A stretch of DNA of 5,590 bases, taken from the NCBI GenBank assembly GCA_039715055.1, contig JBDLID010000176.1:1-5590 (forward strand), given 5' to 3'. The stretch is from JBDLID01 sp039715055 (GTDB lineage Bacteria; Desulfobacterota; Desulfobulbia; Desulfobulbales; Desulfocapsaceae). Of this stretch, positions 1-5,590 are shown piece after piece. A program made the position numbers and the translations under genes. The notes beneath the pieces were generated by a model. It saw only the letters and a program-made list of their open reading frames with translations. It was not told the origin of the DNA and did not search any database. Each line of letters begins with the position of its first letter. Position 1 is the first letter of the stretch.

Positions 1-1741
1 GGGAGTTGAGGGCGTCATTGCCCACGAGTATTTCCACAACTGGACCGGCAACCGGGTCACCTGCCGTGACTGGTTTCAGCTCAGCCTCAAGGAGGGGCTC
101 ACCGTATTCCGGGACCAGGAGTTCTCCGCTGATATGAATTCACGGCCGGTGCAGCGCATCGACGACGTCAAGGTCCTGCGCACCTACCAGTTCCGTGAAG
201 ATTCCGGCCCCATGGCCCATCCGGTACGGCCCGATTCCTATGTGGAGATCAACAATTTCTATACCGTAACCGTTTACAACAAGGGTGCCGAGGTCATCCG
301 CATGATGCACACTCTCCTCGGCAGGGAAGGTTTTCGTCGCGGCATGGATCTCTACTTTGAACGTCATGACGGTTGTGCTGTGACCTGCGATGATTTTGTC
401 GCTGCCATGGCCGACGGCTCCGGGGTCGACCTTGAACTATTCAAAAACTGGTACTCTCAATCCGGCACTCCCAGGCTGAAAGTCGAGGAGTCCTGGGATG
501 AAGAAAAGAAAATCTACTCCTGCACCATTTACCAGTCCTGCCCGCCAACTCCAGGCCAGGATGAAAAGAAGCCCTTTCACATCCCTGTTGATATCGCTCT
601 TCTTGGAGCGGATGGAAAGGAGTTGGAAAACAGCAGCTGGGTCCTGGAACTCAAAGGGGAACAGCTCACTTTCAGCCGCGGCGGGCTTGTTGCCAAGCCT
701 CTTTTGTCAGTGCTTCGTTCATTTTCTGCACCGGTTATTGTTGAGTCCTATCATTCACGGGAGGAGCTTTGCTTCCTCATGGCCCATGATTCCGATCTTT
801 TTAATCGATGGGAGGCGGCCAATCAGCTCAGTGAGACGATCATCCTGGAAGCCGCAGGAAAAATCAGCGAAGGGGAGATACCAGCCTTAGAACAGTCATT
901 TGTCGAGGCTGTAAGGCTCATTCTTGTTGATGATGACAGTGACCCGGCTCTGCTGGCCCGGGCGTTGAGCATGCCCGCGGAAACGACGCTGGCACAGAAG
1001 ATGGCAGTGATTGAACCTGCCCACCTCCACCTGGCGAGACAGTTTGTCCGCAAGCAGCTGGCACTGCAGCTGGAGACGGAATTTCTCGCCGTTTATGAAA
1101 AAAATAACCGTCCCGGTGAGTACAGTCTCAGCCCGGAAGAGATGGGCCGGCGCAGTCTGAAAAATAGTTGTCTCAGCGCGCTGATGGTGGAAGACTCCAT
1201 GTGCGAGAGATACCGTGGAGTTGCCATGGCGCAGTACCGTTCGGCCAACAACATGACCGACCGGCTGGCTGCTTTTCTCTGTTTCATGAATGACCCCGGT
1301 GAAGAACGGAGCAGGGTAATCGATGATTTTTATAATCTTTTTAAAGATGACCCGCTTGTGATGGACAAGTGGCTGAGCCTTCAGGCCGGATCAAATCTTG
1401 CCGGCTGCCTGGAGGAAGTCAAGGCACTGGAACAGCACAAGATTTTTTCCATGGCCAACCCCAACAAGGTCAGGGCCCTGATTGGGGCCTTTGTCAGCAC
1501 CAACCACTATCGCTTTCATGAAATAGACGGTTCCGGTTATCGGTTCCTGGGTGAGCGGATTCTCCAGCTGAACAAGACCAATCCCCAGATCGCCGCCCGT
1601 TTGGTGACGCCTTTTACCGCCTGGAGGCGATATGATGAAACCAGGCAGAAATTGATGCAGGGTGAGCTTGAGCGGATCGCCGGTGAAAAGGAGCTGTCTC
1701 CGGATGTCTATGAGCTGGTCCAGAAAAGCCTGAAAAGTTGA
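1..1741 (+). CDS. pepN: Aminopeptidase N (M1 zinc metallopeptidase), 5' end outside the window
   Basis: Cytoplasmic M1-family aminopeptidase that removes N-terminal residues from peptides in late protein turnover. The reading frame is open from base 2 to the TGA at 1739-1741, giving 579 visible residues; the true start lies upstream. The zinc motif HEYFH is at visible residues 8-12 (bases 23-37). The third zinc ligand, Glu31, is 23 residues after the first His, the same spacing as E. coli PepN His297-Glu320. The catalytic Tyr is Tyr92 (TVYNKGAEV), matching E. coli Tyr381 exactly in spacing. About 571 residues follow the first zinc His, against about 573 in the 870-residue E. coli enzyme, so the C-terminal region is intact. 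The GAMEN substrate motif and N-terminal beta domain must lie left of the window. An ATG at 134 is internal and cannot be the start, because it would remove the zinc site. Highly confident from the near-identical active-site block to gamma-type PepN. Confidence 0.97.
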   Translation, partial: GVEGVIAHEYFHNWTGNRVTCRDWFQLSLKEGLTVFRDQEFSADMNSRPVQRIDDVKVLRTYQFREDSGPMAHPVRPDSYVEINNFYTVTVYNKGAEVIRMMHTLLGREGFRRGMDLYFERHDGCAVTCDDFVAAMADGSGVDLELFKNWYSQSGTPRLKVEESWDEEKKIYSCTIYQSCPPTPGQDEKKPFHIPVDIALLGADGKELENSSWVLELKGEQLTFSRGGLVAKPLLSVLRSFSAPVIVESYHSREELCFLMAHDSDLFNRWEAANQLSETIILEAAGKISEGEIPALEQSFVEAVRLILVDDDSDPALLARALSMPAETTLAQKMAVIEPAHLHLARQFVRKQLALQLETEFLAVYEKNNRPGEYSLSPEEMGRRSLKNSCLSALMVEDSMCERYRGVAMAQYRSANNMTDRLAAFLCFMNDPGEERSRVIDDFYNLFKDDPLVMDKWLSLQAGSNLAGCLEEVKALEQHKIFSMANPNKVRALIGAFVSTNHYRFHEIDGSGYRFLGERILQLNKTNPQIAARLVTPFTAWRRYDETRQKLMQGELERIAGEKELSPDVYELVQKSLKS

Positions 1742-1774
1742 GTGGTAATGGTAAAAGGCTGAATATTGTCGGAG

Positions 1775-1849
1775 TCTCATGCTTCGCTTACCTGGGTTAC
1801 GCTGCGCTTTTATACCCGATTCCGGGTGAACCCGACCTACTAACTGAGA
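1775..1849. repeat. Nested palindromic intergenic element, REP/MITE-like
   Basis: The gap between pepN and the shikimate kinase gene holds three nested inverted pairs: TCTCA (1775-1779) with TGAGA (1845-1849), GGGTT (1794-1798) with AACCC (1829-1833), and ACCCG (1814-1818) with CGGGT (1823-1827) around a four-base ATTC loop. The stretch GGGTTACGCTGCGC at 1794-1807 and AACCCGACCTAC at 1829-1840 resemble, from memory, a short repeat scattered between genes in many proteobacteria (core GCTGCGC flanked by GGGTT and AACCCGACCTAC). The copy here carries the small ACCCG-ATTC-CGGGT hairpin between those halves. No second copy is present in the window, so its repeat nature is inferred from resemblance. 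The outer boundaries are set by the last matching arm and are approximate. Confidence 0.5.
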
Positions 1850-1871
1850 AGTCTACGAACTAAAATTATTC

Positions 1872-2408
1872 ATGAAGAACATTATTCTGATCGGTTTCAT
1901 GGGAGTCGGCAAGGGCCGCACCGCTCGGGCGCTTGCGGAAATAACAGGACGCTACGCCCTGGACTGTGATGACCTTATAGAGAGTTACTGCAACCTCAAG
2001 GTGAAGAACATTTTTGGCCAGTTCGGTGAGAGTCGTTTTCGTCAACTGGAGAAAAAGACGGCAAAGTGGCTGGAAAGCTCTGTTGATAACGCAGTTGTGT
2101 CCACAGGAGGCGGTTTTTTTAAGGTTCCCAACATCAGAAAACTTGGCTGTATTGTCTATCTCCACAACGATTTTGATGATATCATTGAAAATATCACTGA
2201 TCACCCCAACTCCGCCAAGAAGATCAAAAAACGGCCGCTGCTTCAGGACATGAAAGCTGCCAGAGATCTTTATGACGAAAGGCTGCCCCTTTATCGATCC
2301 ATCGCTGATCTTGTGATTGACGTGGCATCAAAAGACAGTGAAGCGGTCGCCAAAGAGATTGCCAAAAAGATGAGGAAATGCGGGAAGCGTAAAATGAAAA
2401 AGTCATAA
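1872..2408 (+). CDS. aroK: Shikimate kinase with atypical P-loop
   Basis: Cytoplasmic P-loop kinase that phosphorylates shikimate to shikimate-3-phosphate with ATP in the chorismate pathway. The 178 residues match the usual length (about 170). Shikimate-site residues align one by one with the M. tuberculosis enzyme: Asp31 and Asp33 (DCD; Mtb 32, 34), Arg57 (FRQLE; Mtb 58), Gly79-81 (TGGG; Mtb 79-81), lid Arg121 (KRPLL; Mtb 117) and Arg137 (ERLPLY; Mtb 136). The oddity is the Walker A motif: residues 8-17 read GFMGVGKGRT. The Lys14 side chain is kept, but the Mg-coordinating Ser/Thr that normally follows is Gly15, and the next position is Arg16. The C-terminus ends in a Lys/Arg-rich tail (residues 165-178). 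The start is the ATG at 1872, since a later Met10 would delete the first strand; no clear Shine-Dalgarno lies at normal distance. The aroK rather than aroL symbol is conventional. Family call is firm; full activity is less certain because of the P-loop. Confidence 0.9.
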   Translation: MKNIILIGFMGVGKGRTARALAEITGRYALDCDDLIESYCNLKVKNIFGQFGESRFRQLEKKTAKWLESSVDNAVVSTGGGFFKVPNIRKLGCIVYLHNDFDDIIENITDHPNSAKKIKKRPLLQDMKAARDLYDERLPLYRSIADLVIDVASKDSEAVAKEIAKKMRKCGKRKMKKS

Positions 2409-2462
2409 CGGCCTATGACAATGTATTGAAGCCAGTTTATATACCATCTCTTAGAGGCTGCA

Positions 2463-3485
2463 ATGAAATATTTCACCACCGGAAAGACCGTTACCTTCCT
2501 GCTTGTTTTGCTTCTGTTTTTCCCTGTAGTTTCCTCAAGCGTGGACCCGGACCTTTTTCGCCCCTATGTTGAAAAATCACCCCAGGGACGGATTGACTGG
2601 GATGAGGGTATCATCTATGGGGTGGGGCGAGGCTACCTCAAGCTCAATAAGGGGTCAAAAACACGGGCACTGAGGGCTGCGCAGACCATCGGTTATGGAA
2701 ATGTTCTAAAACTTGCCGCCGGTGTCCATCTCGATGACCGTCATTATCTGGAGAGCCTCGGCTCCGGAACCGTCACCGTTGACATTCAGGGACTGGTGAA
2801 AACCACATCCCAGCCCACTATTTTTGTTGATGATCCACAGGATCCCTACTACGAGGTCACCATGGTCGCGCCTCTCAAGGGCGTCGAGGGGGTCACCGCC
2901 AAGGTGGTATCACAGCTTCGTGAGAAACCCCACCCCACCCTGAAACCACCGCCCCCTGTCCATAAGACGAAAAAACAACCCATTGAAGATGGTGAGGAGG
3001 CGTGGCTGGTCCTCGATGCCAGGCAGTTGATTGATGAGCAGTCCATCCGTCCCGCCCTCTTTCCAAAGATTGTCAGTCATGACAACAGTGAGATCTACAG
3101 TCTGGCAATGGTCAATGGCCAGGCCCTCGAGGAGCGAGGCATGGCCAGCTATGTCGTCTCTGAACAGGCGTTGGCGGAGGACGGCTCTCTCACCGGTGAT
3201 GTTCTCAGGCGCCTTACGGCACTGATCGAGGTAGAGTCAGCACTTGCCCAGGACAGGAAAAAGCGAAAAAAAAGAAAGCGCTTCATCGTCAAGGAGGTCA
3301 AGGAAAGTCAGGGGCTCAACCGTACCAATCTCCTCATCAGCGGTGCGGATGCAGCGGCGCTCCAGCAGGAAGACAATGTCTCAAAGATCCTTGAAAACTG
3401 TCGGGTGATCATCATTGTTGCCGGACAGAGCGGTGGTATTGAAGGAAGCCTGCCGGTGAGGAGTTATGCCCTCTCGCTGCCATGA
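2463..3485 (+). CDS. Exported LPP20/FlgT-like protein of unknown function
   Basis: Predicted periplasmic or outer-membrane-associated protein of 340 residues; its molecular role is unknown. Residues 1-26 look like a signal peptide: a short basic start, then a hydrophobic core (TFLLVLLLFFPVV) and a small-residue cleavage region VSSS. There is no lipobox Cys, unlike LPP20 lipoproteins. Residues 42-152 (GRIDWDEGIIYGVGRGYL, then a helix RALRAAQTIGYGNVLKLAAGV and a strand ending EVTMVAPL) have the style of LPP20/FlgT N-domains. A Pro/Lys linker covers residues 155-173. A second domain from 179 (AWLVLDARQL ... IRPALFPKIV ... EIYSLAMVNG) to about 320 (ILENCRVIIIVAG) recalls proteins of this type in sulfate reducers. 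It is interrupted by a very basic patch, RKKRKKRKR, at 265-273. AGAGG at 2453-2457 is five bases before the ATG and supports this start. The stop overlaps the next gene's start, implying joint translation with the CHASE2 cyclase. Family assignment is by recognition, not search. Confidence 0.75.
   Translation: MKYFTTGKTVTFLLVLLLFFPVVSSSVDPDLFRPYVEKSPQGRIDWDEGIIYGVGRGYLKLNKGSKTRALRAAQTIGYGNVLKLAAGVHLDDRHYLESLGSGTVTVDIQGLVKTTSQPTIFVDDPQDPYYEVTMVAPLKGVEGVTAKVVSQLREKPHPTLKPPPPVHKTKKQPIEDGEEAWLVLDARQLIDEQSIRPALFPKIVSHDNSEIYSLAMVNGQALEERGMASYVVSEQALAEDGSLTGDVLRRLTALIEVESALAQDRKKRKKRKRFIVKEVKESQGLNRTNLLISGADAAALQQEDNVSKILENCRVIIIVAGQSGGIEGSLPVRSYALSLP
3458..3485 (+). promoter_or_regulatory. Translational coupling junction (ATGA overlap, distant GAGGAG)
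   Basis: The stop of the exported protein (TGA, 3483-3485) overlaps the cyclase start (ATG, 3482-3484). The only strong Shine-Dalgarno-like motif, GAGGAG at 3458-3463, is 18 bases before the ATG, too far for ordinary initiation. In the cyclase frame there is a stop at 3440-3442 and no ATG, GTG or TTG between it and 3482, so the start cannot lie further upstream. Re-initiation by ribosomes finishing the first gene is the likely mechanism, which would link the amounts of the two proteins. Confidence 0.65.
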
Positions 3486-5590
3486 CTGGTCACTCGACAC
3501 TTGCCCGTTCACAACTCTTCACCAGCCTGATTGTCAGCCTTGTCATCTGTTGTCTCACCGGCTGGCTGGCCTATAGCGGAGGACTGAATCGGGTCGGTCT
3601 GCTTTTCTATGATTTTCACCTCCGACTCAAGCAGGACAACCAGTTGTCGAAATCGGTTGTCCTGGTGCAGATGGATTATCCGAGCAGTCAGGAACTTGGA
3701 CGTGACAAGGGCGGCTGGTCGCGTGCCCATCTGAGTCGTGCCCTGGATAATCTCTGTACGGCAGGGGCCGAGGTCGTCGGGCTTGACCTGATCCTGGACC
3801 TTGCACACCCAGACGGTACAGTTGACAAACAGCTGACAGAGGCCATGGACCGCTGCAACAATGTGGTTCTGGCCCGGGTTGTCGCCGACGCCGATGGCGG
3901 GGAACGGCTTCCGCTTGAGAGTTTTGGCGACGTCATGATCGGTGACGGTTTCATAAACTTTGTTCCCGATGAAGACGGGGTCCTTCGCAAGCTTCGTTTT
4001 TTCAGCTCAAAAACGCTTGACGACGGAGGCCTAGAGCTCCTGCCATCGTTCAGTCTTGAGCTGGTACGCACCTTTCTCAACATTGAATACACCCTGGATT
4101 TTTTCAGTGACGATCATTTCCGTCTTGGTCCCGAAGACGGTGATCATCTCATCCTGCCGAACCCGGAGCTTCTCATTAATTACCAGGGGGATCAGTCTGT
4201 TTTTGTCGGTCTCAGTTATGCTGATGTGGTGCTTGGCCGCTTTGATCCGCTGCAGGTGAAAGGAAAGCTGGTCATCATTGGTACAAGCCTTGATTCGGAC
4301 AAGGACCGTTTCACCACGCCGATAAGCAAGGTCCGGCATGACCCGAAGGATTATGGGGAGAAATTCGGCCATATTGTCAAGGGAACCCTTGGCGCAAAGG
4401 AGTTCGGTGTCACCTGTCATGCTCACGGCATTGAAACCATTCTCTCCAATCAATTCATCACGCCTCTTGACCCGTTGATCCGTATCGGACTGTTTGCAGC
4501 GGTGGTCATCTTCGGGCTCCTGTTCTATCATCACTCTATCCCCATGGTCGCAGAGGGCATTGCTTTCCTGGGTGTTGTCATCACCGTTTTTATCGCCTCC
4601 CACCTGCTCCTCACCCGGCAGCTGGTGTGGCTTGACTATTCACCGCTGCTCCTTGTTCTTCTCCTCCAGTTCATTGCCGGGGTCATGGTCCAGAAGGTTT
4701 TCAACAAGCGCCGTTCCGACCTGGTGACCTCTATTTTCGGCAAGTATGTTTCAAAGGATGTGGTCTCCGAGCTGGTGGCGGGCAATATCGATCTCTCAAT
4801 GGAGGGTCGTCGTGAGGAGCTGACCATCCTTTTTTCCGACCTGCGCTCATTTACCACCATTGCCGAGAGATTGGGGCCGGCAAAGACCAGTCATCTGCTC
4901 AACCGATATTTCGGGGCCATGATTCCACTGGTCTTTCGCTACGGAGGGACCCTTGACAAGCTTATTGGCGATGCTGTGATGGCCATCTACGGCGCACCGC
5001 TGCCGTTGGAGAACCATGAAGAAAAAGCCGCCCATACAGCGCTTTCCATGGTAGAGGCCCTGGCGGAGATGAATGAAACAGCTGAAACCGATGACAATAC
5101 ACAGCTGAAAATGGGGATCGGCATCAACACCGGCATGGTGACGGTCGGCAATCTGGGCAGTCCTGACCATGTGGAATACACCGTCATCGGTGATGCGGTT
5201 AATCTCGCCTCACGTCTTGAGGGATTGACCAAGGTGTACGGGGTAAATATCCTGGTGACCGAATCCACCGCTGCCGGTCTTCAAGACCGTTTTTGCCTGC
5301 GCGAGCTCGATCTCGTCAGGGTCAAGGGAAAGCTGGAGCCCATTCGCCTCTATGAGTTGTGCGGACCGGTGGACAGTGTGAACGGGGATGAAGAACAGGT
5401 CACAACTCTTTTCGACCAGGGGCTCTCGGCCTATCGGCGCCGGGATTGGCAGCAGGCTGAGAAGCTGTTTTTGAAAATTAATAAAATAACAGAAGGTTAC
5501 GCTCCTGCTGAACTTTATCTGAATCGAATCAAACAGCTTCGCCGCAATCCACCGGCTGATGACTGGAGCGGGGTGACTGTATTTACCGAA
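3482..5590 (+). CDS. CHASE2-domain class III adenylate/guanylate cyclase, 3' end outside the window
   Basis: Inner-membrane signalling enzyme expected to make cAMP from ATP. There are 703 codons with no stop before the edge. Order: transmembrane helix about 11-31; periplasmic CHASE2 sensor about 36-325 (including GLDLILD, LVIIGTSLDSDKDRF and HAHGIETIL); three helices about 332-349, 355-377 and 386-404; the linker FGKYVSKDVV at 419-428; the cyclase domain about 445-625. Catalytic residues are all present: metal Asp453 (FSDLR) and Asp497 (GDAVMA), base-selecting Lys493 and Asp571 (VIGDAVN), transition-state Asn574 and Arg578 (NLASR). The Lys/Asp pair favours ATP over GTP. Residues 640-685 form a helical, TPR-like tail. 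The final DDWSGVTVFTE resembles the usual C-terminus of such cyclases, so only a few codons are probably missing. Residues 282-308 are an apparent insertion late in CHASE2. Start chosen from the ATGA overlap and the in-frame stop at 3440. Confidence 0.94.
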   Translation, partial: MTGHSTLARSQLFTSLIVSLVICCLTGWLAYSGGLNRVGLLFYDFHLRLKQDNQLSKSVVLVQMDYPSSQELGRDKGGWSRAHLSRALDNLCTAGAEVVGLDLILDLAHPDGTVDKQLTEAMDRCNNVVLARVVADADGGERLPLESFGDVMIGDGFINFVPDEDGVLRKLRFFSSKTLDDGGLELLPSFSLELVRTFLNIEYTLDFFSDDHFRLGPEDGDHLILPNPELLINYQGDQSVFVGLSYADVVLGRFDPLQVKGKLVIIGTSLDSDKDRFTTPISKVRHDPKDYGEKFGHIVKGTLGAKEFGVTCHAHGIETILSNQFITPLDPLIRIGLFAAVVIFGLLFYHHSIPMVAEGIAFLGVVITVFIASHLLLTRQLVWLDYSPLLLVLLLQFIAGVMVQKVFNKRRSDLVTSIFGKYVSKDVVSELVAGNIDLSMEGRREELTILFSDLRSFTTIAERLGPAKTSHLLNRYFGAMIPLVFRYGGTLDKLIGDAVMAIYGAPLPLENHEEKAAHTALSMVEALAEMNETAETDDNTQLKMGIGINTGMVTVGNLGSPDHVEYTVIGDAVNLASRLEGLTKVYGVNILVTESTAAGLQDRFCLRELDLVRVKGKLEPIRLYELCGPVDSVNGDEEQVTTLFDQGLSAYRRRDWQQAEKLFLKINKITEGYAPAELYLNRIKQLRRNPPADDWSGVTVFTE

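Noticed and set aside
134..1741. ATG at 134 as the start of a separate 535-residue protein
   Set aside because: The same frame is open to base 2 and the zinc-binding HEXXH and Glu lie before this ATG, so it is an internal Met of pepN.
1391..1780. 129-codon open frame on the - strand across the end of pepN
   Set aside because: It overlaps strongly conserved pepN coding sequence and lacks a recognisable product.
1814..1827. Possible intrinsic terminator after pepN (ACCCG-ATTC-CGGGT hairpin)
   Set aside because: The stem is only five pairs and no T-run follows it on either strand.
1861..1866. TAAAAT as a -10 box for a leaderless shikimate kinase transcript
   Set aside because: No plausible -35 hexamer lies 16-18 bases upstream; the region there is the palindrome's right arm.
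2409..2462. Possible promoter (TTGAAG at 2426-2431 with the TTTATATA block) before the exported protein gene
   Set aside because: The AT-rich block is only about 6 bases after the candidate -35, and the hexamer at the correct spacing (TCTTAG) is a poor -10.
3266..3273. A AAA AAA slippery heptamer in the correct phase for a -1 frameshift that would enter the frame of the downstream cyclase
   Set aside because: The -1 frame meets a TGA at 3392-3394 and another at 3440-3442, so no fusion with the cyclase can be made. Slippage would only truncate the protein.
4031..4603. 190-codon open frame on the - strand
   Set aside because: It lies fully inside the CHASE2 cyclase gene, whose protein has clear domains and catalytic residues. 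The reverse protein resembles no known fold.

Overview
The window looks like chromosomal DNA of a Gram-negative bacterium, with four genes all on the + strand and no reading support for genes on the - strand. The mix of a gamma-type PepN, an unusual stand-alone shikimate kinase, an LPP20/FlgT-like exported protein and a CHASE2-class III cyclase resembles Desulfobacterota (possibly the Desulfobulbales). That placement is an impression from protein style only, not a search result.

Layout: (1) positions 1-1741 are the 3' two thirds of pepN, entering the window just before the zinc-binding HEXXH motif. (2) Positions 1742-1871 are a gap that holds a nested palindrome of about 75 bp. It resembles the short repeat family with a 'GCTGCGC ... 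AACCCGACCTAC' core, recalled from many proteobacterial genomes. (3) Positions 1872-2408 encode a shikimate kinase with all shikimate-binding residues but an altered P-loop (GKGR instead of GKST/GKTT). (4) Positions 2463-3485 encode an exported, non-lipidated protein of the LPP20/FlgT-like type. (5) From 3482 to the right edge runs a membrane-bound CHASE2-adenylate/guanylate cyclase. It overlaps the previous gene by four bases (ATGA) and probably ends within a few codons of the window edge.

The last two genes are the functional unit of most interest. An exported protein is translationally coupled to a cyclase whose CHASE2 sensor should face the periplasm. This suggests that the first protein supplies or modulates the signal that the second converts to cyclic nucleotide. 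PepN and the shikimate kinase are housekeeping genes with no evident link to this pair. The shikimate kinase lies only 54 bp upstream of the pair, with no terminator visible, so co-transcription is possible.
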